The notes under the pieces were generated by a model. That model was given only the letters and a program-made list of their open reading frames with translations, was not told where the DNA came from and made no database searches. The translations under genes were made by a program, and so were the position numbers. Below, piece by piece: positions 7,540 through 14,731 of a stretch of DNA of 14,731 bases. Every line of letters begins with the position of its first letter. Position 1 is the stretch's first letter. The DNA is from VGEM01 sp033764265 (lineage in GTDB: Bacteria; Pseudomonadota; Alphaproteobacteria; Rhodospirillales; Rhodospirillaceae), in NCBI GenBank assembly GCA_033764265.1, contig JANRJB010000254.1:1-14731 (forward strand). Direction: 5' to 3'.

Positions 7540-7869
7540 CTACCTGTCGTAACCAGCCGGGACGAGGACGGGTAGGTCTGACTCTGACTGTCGTGGGCGG
7601 TGCAGCATCCAGATGTTGCGCGCGTAGATCAGGCTGCCGCCCAACTGGGCGATGACGAACACCGGCTCCTGAATGTAGACGGCGTAGGCCAGGGTCAACA
7701 GCCCGCCGGTCAGGCTGAGATACCAGAATGCCATCGGCATGACGCTGCGGCGGGCGCGCTCGCTGGCCAGCCACTGCACGAAAAAGCGCGACCCGAAGAT
7801 TGCCTGGCCGGCAAGCCCAATGAACTTCCACAGATTGAACGCGGCGAACCAACCGACGAACCAGGACAT
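7540..7869 (-). CDS. Small membrane protein with lipid-A-disaccharide-synthase N-terminal-like (LABN) domain
   Basis: This 109-residue protein has about three hydrophobic segments: WFVGWFAAFNLWKFIGLAGQ, MAFWYLSLTGGLLTLAYAVY and PVFVIAQLGGSLIYARNIWM. The G-Q-x-x-F-x-S-R-F-x-x-Q-W signature and the N-x-W/Y-M end are typical of stand-alone LABN proteins, which occur beside GT2 glycosyltransferases and GT39-type sugar transferases. The molecular role of the domain is not established; involvement in lipid-linked sugar or lipid A modification is inferred from such neighbourhoods. The ATG at 7869 is preceded by GGAG about 7 nt upstream. It lies 23 nt after the glycosyltransferase stop, so the two form an operon. 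Confidence 0.85.
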   Translation of the reverse strand: MSWFVGWFAAFNLWKFIGLAGQAIFGSRFFVQWLASERARRSVMPMAFWYLSLTGGLLTLAYAVYIQEPVFVIAQLGGSLIYARNIWMLHRPRQSESDLPVLVPAGYDR

Positions 7870-7892
7870 GAGCAACTCCGCTGAGAATGAAT

Positions 7893-8651
7893 TCAGGACT
7901 GCGGTGGAAGTGTGTGGCGGCGGACCAGCCACCACACACCCAACAGGTCGACCACGCCGACCAGCCCGCGTTTGACGATACCGTATTTCGACCTGCCATG
8001 ACGGCGCGGGCGATGCGCCACATCCACCGAGACCACCACGCCACCAGCGCGACGCACCAGCACCGGCATGAACCGGTGAAGCGCGTCGAACCGCGGCAAC
8101 GCGAGGAACAATTCGCGCGAGAGCAGCTTGAGGCCGCACCCTGCGTCGGGCGTGGCGTCGGCCAACACGACCGCCCGCGCCGCCCACGCGACCGCTGACG
8201 CCCATGTCTTGAGCCCGCCGTCCTTGCGGCGTGCTCGCCGTCCGATCACCATCGTCCGTGCGCGCTGCGCATCGCTCTGCGCGGACAAGGCCGCCATCAG
8301 CTTTGCGATGTCGACCGGATCGTTTTGGCCATCGCCGTCCAGGGTGATGATCCAAACTCCGCGCGCCGCGATTGCGCCAGTGATCAACGCTTGGCTTTGT
8401 CCGCAGGAACGGCGATGGGTCTGCACGTGCAGGTTCGGAAGGGCTGACGCCACTGTCATCAGTTCCGCCGCCGTTCCGTCGCGCGAGCCATCGTCGACCA
8501 CGATGAGTTCGTACGGGCCATGCACGGCCATGGCGGTGTCGATCTCGGCTGCAAGGGGCGCGATGTTGCCGGCTTCATCGCGCACAGGCACGATGACGGA
8601 CCAAATCGGCGGGAATTGTTCGGGCACGGCGGGCACGGCGGACGGCGACAC
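7893..8651 (-). CDS. GT2 glycosyltransferase, dolichyl/undecaprenyl-phosphate sugar synthase type
   Basis: This GT-A fold enzyme, about 252 residues, likely transfers a nucleotide-activated sugar to a polyprenyl phosphate at the inner membrane (DPM1/ArnC-like). It shows SVIVPVRDEAGNI at the start of the fold, DDGSRDGT (53-60), the metal-binding LDGDGQNDP (104-112), DAGCGLKLLSRE, and HRPRRHGRSKYG (213-224), which matches the H-R-x-R-x-G-x-S-K-Y end of this subfamily. Only one weak hydrophobic C-terminal stretch (VGVVDLLGVWWLV) follows, unlike relatives with two clear membrane helices. The frame is open up to a GTG at 8735, but that extension has rare codons (ATA, AGA, CGA) and an AT-rich patch, so I prefer GTG at 8651; neither start has a strong ribosome site. 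It forms an operon with the LABN gene. Confidence 0.88.
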   Translation of the reverse strand: MSPSAVPAVPEQFPPIWSVIVPVRDEAGNIAPLAAEIDTAMAVHGPYELIVVDDGSRDGTAAELMTVASALPNLHVQTHRRSCGQSQALITGAIAARGVWIITLDGDGQNDPVDIAKLMAALSAQSDAQRARTMVIGRRARRKDGGLKTWASAVAWAARAVVLADATPDAGCGLKLLSRELFLALPRFDALHRFMPVLVRRAGGVVVSVDVAHRPRRHGRSKYGIVKRGLVGVVDLLGVWWLVRRHTLPPQS

Positions 8652-8813
8652 GGTGCGTCGTCTTATCCTCTTCGCCGAAGAATAAAAAGCCGCAGTTTCG
8701 GGCCATTCGCCGGAGCCGGCCGGCCATTCGGCCACCTCTATTGTCGGCGCAGGCAGATTGGCCTACATCGTGGGCGCCGATTGACCGGCACTTTGCGTGG
8801 AACCCGTTGTCCC

Positions 8814-9899
8814 ATGTTGGCCGCCACCCCGCCCACCCCCACCGCTGCCCGCGCCATGGCGCGCTGGCTATTCGCTTGTGCCGCCATGGTGTTCGTCATG
8901 GTCATTCTGGGTGGTGCGACGCGGCTGACGGAATCGGGTCTGTCGATGGTCGAATGGAAGCCGCTCACCATTCTGCCGCCCCTGAACGAGACCCAGTGGC
9001 AAGAGGAGTTTGCCGCTTACCAACAGTCACCCGAGTTCATCAAGAAGAACTCGTGGATGGAATTGGCCGATTTCCAGCAAATCTACTGGTTGGAGTACAT
9101 CCACCGCCTGTGGGGCCGTCTGATCGGCGTGGTGTTCTTCGTGCCGTTCGTCTGGTTCGTGGCCAAAGGCCATGTCAACCCGCCTCTATTCTGGAAACTG
9201 GCCGGACTGTTCGCGCTCGGCGGCGCGCAAGGCGTGCTGGGCTGGTTCATGGTGGCTAGCGGCCTGGTCGACAACCCCGATGTCAGCCAGTACCGGCTGG
9301 CAGCGCATTTGCTGACGGCGTTCGTCTGCTTTGGACTGATCCTCTGGGTGGGGCTGGGTCTGGTGCGCAGCGCCGACCCGCCCGCCGACGCAGGCGTGGC
9401 CGCGGTTCGGCCCTGGGCGGCCGCGGTGGCTGCCTTCGCGCTCGTAGTGGTCACGTCCGGCGCCTTCGTCGCCGGCATCGACGCCGGAAAAGGCTTCAAC
9501 ACCTTCCCGCTGATGGAGGGCGCGTTGATACCCGGCGGCATGTACACGATGACGCCATGGTACGTGAACTGGTTCGAGAATCACTTGACGGTCCAGTTCA
9601 ATCACCGCGTCCTGGCGTTCACGCTGGTGGTATTGATCGTTGTGCTGTTCGCGGCCGCGCGCCGCGCCGGTGTCCGGGGCCTGACCAGGAAACTGGCGAC
9701 ATCGCTGATGCATATGGTGGTGCTGCAGGCCGTATTGGGAATCGCCACTGTGCTCATGGTGGTGCCGTTATGGCTCGCGCTTCTGCACCAAACCGGCGCG
9801 CAGATCGTCTTTGCGCTCGCGGTTGCGCTGTTGCACCATGTCCACGTCGTCGCGCGTGCCCCGTCCCCGGCCCGTCTGACGCCGGCCCCCGCCGAATAG
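8814..9899 (+). CDS. ctaA: Heme A synthase, COX15/CtaA type 2
   Basis: This 361-residue polytopic inner-membrane enzyme oxidises the C8 methyl of heme O to the formyl group of heme A for aa3-type cytochrome oxidase. It has about eight membrane helices in two similar halves. The four conserved heme-ligand histidines are visible: EYIHRLWGR (His97), LAAHLLTAF (His165), QFNHRVLAF (His264) and LLHQTGA (His325). The early segment ATRLTESGLSMVEWKP and the periplasmic loop with LPPLNETQW and Y-Q-x-S-P-E-F are typical of the alphaproteobacterial and mitochondrial COX15 branch, which lacks the Cys pair of the Bacillus CtaA type. The frame is open about 98 codons upstream, but that part overlaps the divergent glycosyltransferase, so ATG 8814 is chosen. 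No other oxidase gene is in the window. tldD follows 15 nt later. Confidence 0.95.
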   Translation: MLAATPPTPTAARAMARWLFACAAMVFVMVILGGATRLTESGLSMVEWKPLTILPPLNETQWQEEFAAYQQSPEFIKKNSWMELADFQQIYWLEYIHRLWGRLIGVVFFVPFVWFVAKGHVNPPLFWKLAGLFALGGAQGVLGWFMVASGLVDNPDVSQYRLAAHLLTAFVCFGLILWVGLGLVRSADPPADAGVAAVRPWAAAVAAFALVVVTSGAFVAGIDAGKGFNTFPLMEGALIPGGMYTMTPWYVNWFENHLTVQFNHRVLAFTLVVLIVVLFAAARRAGVRGLTRKLATSLMHMVVLQAVLGIATVLMVVPLWLALLHQTGAQIVFALAVALLHHVHVVARAPSPARLTPAPAE

Positions 9900-9914
9900 A
9901 CCGGAGCTTCCTTC

Positions 9915-11348
9915 ATGGCCGATTCCAAAGTCGCCGAGACCCTGTTCTTCGAGAAAACCGGCATGGACCGCCGCAAGGTGGCGGGGCTGGTCGGCGACGC
10001 GCTGAAGGGCTGCGACGATGGCGAACTGTTCCTGGAGTATACCCAAGCGGAAAGCGTGGTCCTGGATGACGGGCGCATCAAGAGCGCGAACTTCGATACC
10101 GGCCAGGGTTTCGGCTTGCGCGCCGTGGCGGGCGAGACCACAGGGTTCGCCCACTCCTCGATCCTGAGCGAGGACGCCATCGCCCGGGCTGCGAAAACGG
10201 TCAAGGCCGTCCGTGCCGGCCGTGGCGGCACCATGGCCGACCCGCCGCACGGCACCAACGCGCAACTCTATACGGACGCCAACCCGCTGCCCCTAGTGCC
10301 GTTCGAGACCAAGGTGGAGACGCTGCAGGCCATCGATGCCTACGCCCGCAAGAAGGACCCGCGCGTCAAGCAGGTGTCAGTGTCGTTGGCGGGGTCGTGG
10401 CAAGCGGTGCACATCGTGCGCGCCGACGGACGCACCGCATCCGACGTCCGCCCGCTGGTGCGGCTGAACGTCGCCATCGTCGTCAGCGACGGCAAGCGCA
10501 TGGAAACCGGCAACACCGGCATGGGCGGTCGGCTCACCTATGACGGATTTCTCGAGCCCGCGCGCTGGAAGGCCGCGGTGGACGACGCCCTGCGGCAGGC
10601 GCTCGTCAACCTCGACTCCGTCGATGCGCCAGGCGGCGAGATGACCGTGGTGTTGGGCCCGGGTTGGCCCGGCGTGCTGCTGCACGAAGCGGTCGGCCAT
10701 GGGCTCGAGGGCGACTTCAACCGCAAGAAGACCTCGGCCTTTTCCGAGCGGATGGGCCAGCGTGTCGCCGCCAAGGGCGTGACCGTGGTCGACGACGGGA
10801 CGTTCCCCGATCGGCGCGGATCGCTGACCGTGGACGACGAGGGCACGCCCACCTCGCGCACGGTGCTGATCGAGGACGGCATCCTGACCGGATACCTGCA
10901 AGACCGCATGAACGCGCGGCTGATGGGCATGAAACCGACCGGCAATGGCCGACGGCAGTCACATGCCCACCATCCCATGCCGCGCATGACCAACACCTTC
11001 ATGCTGGCCGGACCGCATGATCCGAATGAGATCATCCGGTCGGTGAAAAAAGGCGTGTATGCCGTGAACTTCGGCGGCGGCCAGGTCGACATCACCTCGG
11101 GCAAGTTCACATTCTCGGCGACCGAGGCTTACCTGATCGAGAACGGCAAGGTCGGCCCCGCCGTGAAGGGCGCGACGCTGATCGGCAACGGTCCCGACGT
11201 GATGACGCGCATCTCGATGATCGGCAACGACCTGGAGCTCGACCCCGGCATCGGCACCTGCGGCAAGGACGGCCAGGGCGTACCGGTCGGCATCGGCCAG
11301 CCGACCCTGAAGATCGACCGGCTGACCGTCGGCGGCACCGCGGTCTAG
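9915..11348 (+). CDS. tldD: Metalloprotease TldD (peptide-processing, PmbA/TldE partner)
   Basis: This 477-residue protein is the usual length for TldD, the protease subunit of the TldD/TldE complex that degrades unfolded peptides and processes certain modified peptides. The metal-binding motif LLHEAVGHGLEGDFNRKK is intact (His257, Glu258, His262), and a third-ligand-like Cys449 lies in IGTCGKDGQGVPVG near the C terminus. Other family stretches include DDGRIKSANFDTGQGFGLRA, GNGRRQSHAHHPMPRMTNTF and VNFGGGQVDITSGKFTFSA. CGGAG precedes the ATG at 9915 by about 8 nt, and it is co-directional with ctaA with a 15-nt gap. The partner tldE/pmbA is not in the window, which is normal because the two are often unlinked. 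Confidence 0.97.
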   Translation: MADSKVAETLFFEKTGMDRRKVAGLVGDALKGCDDGELFLEYTQAESVVLDDGRIKSANFDTGQGFGLRAVAGETTGFAHSSILSEDAIARAAKTVKAVRAGRGGTMADPPHGTNAQLYTDANPLPLVPFETKVETLQAIDAYARKKDPRVKQVSVSLAGSWQAVHIVRADGRTASDVRPLVRLNVAIVVSDGKRMETGNTGMGGRLTYDGFLEPARWKAAVDDALRQALVNLDSVDAPGGEMTVVLGPGWPGVLLHEAVGHGLEGDFNRKKTSAFSERMGQRVAAKGVTVVDDGTFPDRRGSLTVDDEGTPTSRTVLIEDGILTGYLQDRMNARLMGMKPTGNGRRQSHAHHPMPRMTNTFMLAGPHDPNEIIRSVKKGVYAVNFGGGQVDITSGKFTFSATEAYLIENGKVGPAVKGATLIGNGPDVMTRISMIGNDLELDPGIGTCGKDGQGVPVGIGQPTLKIDRLTVGGTAV

Positions 11349-11355
11349 GCGGCGA

Positions 11356-12354
11356 TCACTTCAGTTTGCAACGCGCGCTCCACGCACCAGCATCAAACCC
11401 GGTGCGATCGCTGGCCGCGCCGGCCCAGGAATAACCGATCATCTTGCGATCCTTCGCCAACGGATCGGGCTCGCCCTGGTACAGTTCCAGGCGCAGCAAA
11501 TCAGCGTAGTTGCGCCCCGAGTCCGACGGCCACATGCTGCGCATAAGGTGCAGGTGCACCGGCTGCTTCAAGCCCTTGACTACGAGTGTGTGAACGTCAC
11601 CGCGGTCATGCATGACGAAGCCATTGTTGACCACCGGGTCGCCCTTGGCCGGGCGGTAGCTGGCGAAACACTCGAAGTCGCGCGACTTGTACATGCGCAG
11701 ATGTGTTTTGTCGGCGCGGCCCTGGAACAGCGAGCCGTCGGCCAGGTAACCATTGTCGTAAATCCACAACTCGCCGGGAGTCAAAATCCACTCGGCGTCC
11801 CAGGTCAGCTGCGTGCCAGAGCGCTTCGACACCATGGTGCAGGTGCCGTCGTTGAGCACGCCTTTCAGTTGCGCGCCGGAGCGCCGCCAGCGGAAGTCGC
11901 AATTGCCACCGTAATCGGGGTCCGGCGCGATGGTCGACCACATCTCGGGATGCAAATGCGCGTCGACGTAATTCTCGGGGTCCTTGATGCGCCGGCCCGC
12001 GACGTTGACGGCCTGGTGCTTTTCGTCGATCGAGATGATGAACAGCACCTGCTGACCCGAGTACAAAGTCCCCTCGTCGCCCTCGATGCGGATTTGCGTG
12101 TACATGACGTGCTCGCCCAAGTGCGGCGCGTCGATCTTGGCGAAGACGCGGTGGAAGTTCTCGTGCACGCCGTCGGGCGGCGGGCCGACTTCGTTCTCAA
12201 AAAACACCTGTGGTGCGCTGGAGTAACTGCCGGGCATCCAGGCCATCAGGTCGCGCAGCACCGCGGCCAGTTCCATCTTCGAGTTGGTGGCCTGTGCCGG
12301 CGCCGACATCGCCACCGCGGCCATCCCGGCCGCACCAAGAATGCGCTTGAGCAT
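11356..12354 (-). CDS. Exported CpcT/CpeT-like protein (phycobiliprotein-lyase fold), function unknown
   Basis: This 332-residue protein starts with a signal peptide (MLKRILGAAGMAAVAMSAPAQA, likely cut after Ala22), so it should be periplasmic. The mature part begins MAWMPGSYSSAPQVFFEN and continues with YSGQQVLFIISID, GNCDFRWRRSGAQLKG, DGTC and a beta-rich W-I-L-T-P-G-E-L-W-I-Y-D-N-G-Y stretch. This follows the layout I recall for cyanobacterial CpcT/CpeT chromophore lyases (W-M then S-x-x-Q; C-x-x-x-W...KG...C; late D-x-G...G). Those proteins are about 200 residues and cytoplasmic; this one adds a C-terminal extension of about 100 residues. Four Cys (152, 172, 229, 329) could form disulfides. 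A strong GGGGAGGTG precedes the ATG at 12354. No phycobiliprotein or bilin-synthesis gene is nearby, so bilin attachment is not implied. A lipocalin-like ligand-binding role is possible. Confidence 0.72.
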   Translation of the reverse strand: MLKRILGAAGMAAVAMSAPAQATNSKMELAAVLRDLMAWMPGSYSSAPQVFFENEVGPPPDGVHENFHRVFAKIDAPHLGEHVMYTQIRIEGDEGTLYSGQQVLFIISIDEKHQAVNVAGRRIKDPENYVDAHLHPEMWSTIAPDPDYGGNCDFRWRRSGAQLKGVLNDGTCTMVSKRSGTQLTWDAEWILTPGELWIYDNGYLADGSLFQGRADKTHLRMYKSRDFECFASYRPAKGDPVVNNGFVMHDRGDVHTLVVKGLKQPVHLHLMRSMWPSDSGRNYADLLRLELYQGEPDPLAKDRKMIGYSWAGAASDRTGFDAGAWSARCKLK

Positions 12355-12550
12355 TGTTCACCTCCCCATTCGTGACTGGCGCATCATCGCCACGAAAGGC
12401 CAAGGGTCAATGAATTACGCGACCACATCCTTAAATTGTGCGCCCTCGGATACACTCGCGCATCGCAACGTTAACGCCGAAATTGAGTGTGGCTCACGCC
12501 CGACCGCTGGTATCTTGCGCATTCAAGACGTCAACAATTCGTGGGCCGAC

Positions 12551-13936
12551 ATGGCCAAGTGGCACGCGCTGGGCTGGGGGCCGGACACCTCGCCGGCGAC
12601 GGCGGTAGAACTCAACATTGAACGCCTGTTGGCCATGGCGCGGCAGCAGCCCGTCGCGGCGGCGACGCACAGCCTCAACTCGCTGCTGCTCGCTGTCCTG
12701 TATTGGCCAACGGCGCCGCACGCCCACCTGATCGGCTTTCAGATTTTGTTCCAAGCGGCGGCAGCATGGCAGCTGTGGACCTGGTGGCGGCATCGCCGCA
12801 GTCCGCGGCCGCTGACGGTATCTGACCGCACGATCACGCGGGCGACCTTGTGGGCCGTGGCGTTCGGCGCGCTGTGGGGCACGTATGGCGCCTTAATGCT
12901 CGTGGCCCCGGGCGGCGACGACGTGCGCATGCTGGTGGGGTTCGTGCTCGCCGGCATGGCCGGCGGCGGCGCCTTCGTGCTGTTCTCGATCCCGGCGGCT
13001 TTGACCGGCTACCTGGTCATGATTGCGGGGCCACCCTTGATCGTTTTCGCCACGTGGTCCTGGCCGAACGGGCCGTTGCTGGTTGCCTACACGGTGATCT
13101 ATGTCGCCGCGCTCTTGGCCTCGGGCCACAACGCCCATCGCATCTTGGTGGAGAGCATCCGCCTGCGCTTGCAGAACATCGATCTGGCGGTCAAGGCCGA
13201 TGCTGCCAGCCGCGCGAAGTCGCGCTTCCTGGCGAACATGAGTCATGAACTGCGCACGCCGCTCAACGCCATCGTTGGGTTCGCCGAGATGATTCACAGC
13301 CAGTTCAAAGGCCCCGTAGGCAACCCGCAATATCTGGAATTCGCCCAGGCGATCCACACCAGCGGACGGCATCTGGTGGCGATCATCGACGACATTCTGG
13401 ACCTGTCGAAGATCGAGAGCGGACAAGTCGACCTGGAGCTCGAACCCACCGCAGCCCACGCCGTCGTCGATCAGGCCATGCTCTTGTCGCGTAACGCGCC
13501 CGGTGGCGCGCAACTAACCATCAGCGCGACGGTCGCCGCCGACGCCCCGAGCCTGCATGTCGACCCGCGCCGCCTGACCCAGGCCCTGGTCAACCTGCTG
13601 TCGAACGCCATCAAGTTCACCCCCGCCGGCGGATGCGTGTCGGTCGAGGTCAAGCGAGCCGCCGACGGAGGCGAGGTGATCACGGTCTCGGAAACCGCCA
13701 TTGGCATCGCCGCCGGCGAGCTGGCCGAAGTGCTGAAGCCTTTCGTGCAGAGCCGCGAAGCCGAGCGGCAACGCACGCCCGGAACCGGGCTGGGACTGCC
13801 GCTGGCGGAGCAGCTGGTGAAGTTGCACGGCGGGCGCCTGACGTTGTCCAGCAGCGTCGGCGAAGGCACCACGGCGACGATCTATCTGCCGCCGGCGCGT
13901 ACACTCGCCAACGACACCCGCCGCGCGACGTGCTGA
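12551..13936 (+). CDS. Membrane-bound sensor histidine kinase with degenerate ATP-binding G1 box
   Basis: This 461-residue protein has an N-terminal membrane region of about six helices (for example LIGFQILFQAAAAWQLW, TLWAVAFGALWGTYGALMLV, MLVGFVLAGMAGGGAFVLF), a short linker, a HisKA domain with FLANMSHELRTPLNAIVGF (phospho-acceptor His232) and a HATPase domain. The N box (ALVNLLSNAIKFTP) and G2 box (GTGLGLPLAEQLVKLHGG) are normal. The G1 box reads SETAIGI (Glu381, Ala383) where D-T-G-I-G-I is usual. No PAS, HAMP or receiver domain and no response-regulator gene are visible, so it is an orphan here. The start is uncertain. The frame is open to 12284 with an ATG at 12410, but codons from 12410 to 12550 have far less third-position G/C, so I prefer ATG 12551, though its ribosome site is poor. 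Confidence 0.87.
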   Translation: MAKWHALGWGPDTSPATAVELNIERLLAMARQQPVAAATHSLNSLLLAVLYWPTAPHAHLIGFQILFQAAAAWQLWTWWRHRRSPRPLTVSDRTITRATLWAVAFGALWGTYGALMLVAPGGDDVRMLVGFVLAGMAGGGAFVLFSIPAALTGYLVMIAGPPLIVFATWSWPNGPLLVAYTVIYVAALLASGHNAHRILVESIRLRLQNIDLAVKADAASRAKSRFLANMSHELRTPLNAIVGFAEMIHSQFKGPVGNPQYLEFAQAIHTSGRHLVAIIDDILDLSKIESGQVDLELEPTAAHAVVDQAMLLSRNAPGGAQLTISATVAADAPSLHVDPRRLTQALVNLLSNAIKFTPAGGCVSVEVKRAADGGEVITVSETAIGIAAGELAEVLKPFVQSREAERQRTPGTGLGLPLAEQLVKLHGGRLTLSSSVGEGTTATIYLPPARTLANDTRRATC

Positions 13937-13943
13937 ACGGCAG

Positions 13944-14731
13944 TCATCGGCCCATTTCAGCCAGAAATTCGCGTATCGCGGCCACCGTTGCGGGGGCGTC
14001 CAGTTCCGGCGTGTAGAACTTGGCCGGCCCCAGCAGCATCCGCTTGGCATCGGGTCGGTCGATAAACACGCGGTCGAAGTACGGGCGCCAGAACTCATTC
14101 TCGGCACAGGTGGCCAGGATCGGGCAACGGACGCGCTTCAACGCGGCGGGATAATCCTGGCCCCAGATCGCGGCGAAAGACTTGTGGCGATGAAAGTGCG
14201 ACTGAAATGACCCGACCATCTCTTCGTGGAACAACATCGGATCGAACGCCGGCAACAAGCCGGCGATGCGGCTGAATTGCGCTGCCATGTAGGTGCCGGC
14301 GGCGTCGGGGGGATCCGCCGGGGCGACCGTCGCGGAGAATTTGGCGCGCTCCTCCGCGGTCAGGTAGGCGATGCCGTTCAGAATGAGCGTCGCGACACGG
14401 TCCGGATAGAGCGCCGCCAGTTCTGTCGCGAAATGGGTGCCGGTGTGATGAGCGAAGATGTGCACGCGCGACAGGGCCAAGGCGTCCAGCGCCTGGCATA
14501 GCCAATTGGCGTAATCAACGGCGGTGGGGTTGCCTGGCGGCGCGAAGGAGTTTCCGAAACCCGGCAGGTCGAACGCGTAAAGCCCGCGCTCGCCGGCCAT
14601 CAACTCCATCATGCGCACGAACGATGCCGACGTCGCCGGCGCGCGATGGTACATCACCAGCGGGATCCCGGGTCCTGGCACGAAGCGGTAGTGCACCTGA
14701 CCGGCGGGGATGTCGACGTAGGCCTTGCGAA
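13944..14731 (-). CDS. Alpha/beta-hydrolase-fold protein with non-canonical nucleophile elbow (5' end outside window)
   Basis: The frame continues to the window edge, and the residues before the first possible start (GTG 14696) read RKAYVDIPAGQ, a normal N-terminal strand of this fold, so the protein is cut at its N terminus. About 262 residues are present and the C terminus is complete. Fold markers are LYAFDLPGFGNSFAPPG, DYANWLCQALDALALSRVHIFAH and YPDRVATLILNGIAYLT. The catalytic positions are unusual. The H-G oxyanion motif reads YHRAPATS, the G-x-S-x-G elbow reads A-H-H-T-G with His in the Ser place, and the late G-x-x-H-F region reads GPAKFYTPELDAPA with Lys. It may be inactive as an esterase, bind a ligand, or use different chemistry. 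Its stop lies 7 nt from the kinase stop. Confidence 0.82.
   Translation of the reverse strand, partial: RKAYVDIPAGQVHYRFVPGPGIPLVMYHRAPATSASFVRMMELMAGERGLYAFDLPGFGNSFAPPGNPTAVDYANWLCQALDALALSRVHIFAHHTGTHFATELAALYPDRVATLILNGIAYLTAEERAKFSATVAPADPPDAAGTYMAAQFSRIAGLLPAFDPMLFHEEMVGSFQSHFHRHKSFAAIWGQDYPAALKRVRCPILATCAENEFWRPYFDRVFIDRPDAKRMLLGPAKFYTPELDAPATVAAIREFLAEMGR

Noticed and set aside
11548..12375. 275-codon plus-strand frame opposite the CpcT-like gene
   Set aside because: The minus-strand product has a signal peptide, a strong ribosome site and family resemblance; the plus-strand product has none.
12410..12550. Earlier kinase start at ATG 12410 (47 more residues)
   Set aside because: Third-position G/C falls to about 60 percent there and the residues look non-conserved. 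It is kept as an alternative because an AAAGG lies about 10 nt before that ATG.
1..14731. CRISPR array, insertion sequence, tRNA/rRNA, phage or defence genes
   Set aside because: I saw no regularly spaced repeats, no transposase-like protein, no tRNA cloverleaf and no phage proteins; all the larger frames are explained by chromosomal housekeeping or metabolic families.

Overview
The window is high-GC bacterial DNA (roughly two thirds G+C by eye) with dense protein coding. The gene content points to a flagellated, aerobic alphaproteobacterium, most likely of the Rhodospirillales type: a MinD/FlhG-like ATPase beside a FliK-like gene, a COX15/CtaA heme A synthase of the alphaproteobacterial/mitochondrial type, TldD, and a form II (S-L-M) molybdenum hydroxylase operon. 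This placement is inferred from protein resemblance, not from a marker gene.

Layout, left to right. (1) + strand: the 3' end of a MinD/FlhG-type ATPase (1-384), then a long Ala/Pro-rich FliK-like protein (403-2301) whose linker contains two 32-nt in-frame palindromic repeats. (2) - strand: a GlxA-family DJ-1/AraC regulator (2458-3573) followed by an overlapping 54-residue exported or lipoprotein-like ORF (2306-2470). (3) A 288-bp divergent control region with a perfect dyad and an 11-nt direct repeat spaced 61 bp. (4) + strand: coxS-coxL-coxM-like molybdenum hydroxylase genes (3862-7532). The large subunit carries AYRGAGR (form II), so this is probably not a true CO dehydrogenase. (5) - strand: a DPM1/ArnC-like GT2 glycosyltransferase and a small LABN-domain membrane protein (8651-7540). 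(6) + strand: ctaA (8814-9899) and tldD (9915-11348). (7) - strand: an exported CpcT/CpeT-like protein (12354-11356). (8) + strand: a membrane histidine kinase with a degenerate G1 box (12551-13936). (9) - strand: an alpha/beta-hydrolase-fold protein cut off by the window end, lacking the usual Ser nucleophile (14731-13944).

The strands alternate strictly in blocks of one to three genes. All four convergent junctions have only 4-7 nt between stop codons, leaving no room for intergenic terminators. The best-connected unit is the GlxA-type regulator facing the coxSLM-like operon, which suggests a regulator and enzyme pair for an unidentified substrate. The most unusual items are the exported CpcT-like protein, the hydrolase-fold protein with replaced catalytic residues, the coding palindromes in the FliK-like gene, and the small overlapping ORF behind the GlxA gene. 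I saw no CRISPR array, insertion sequence, tRNA, rRNA or phage gene.
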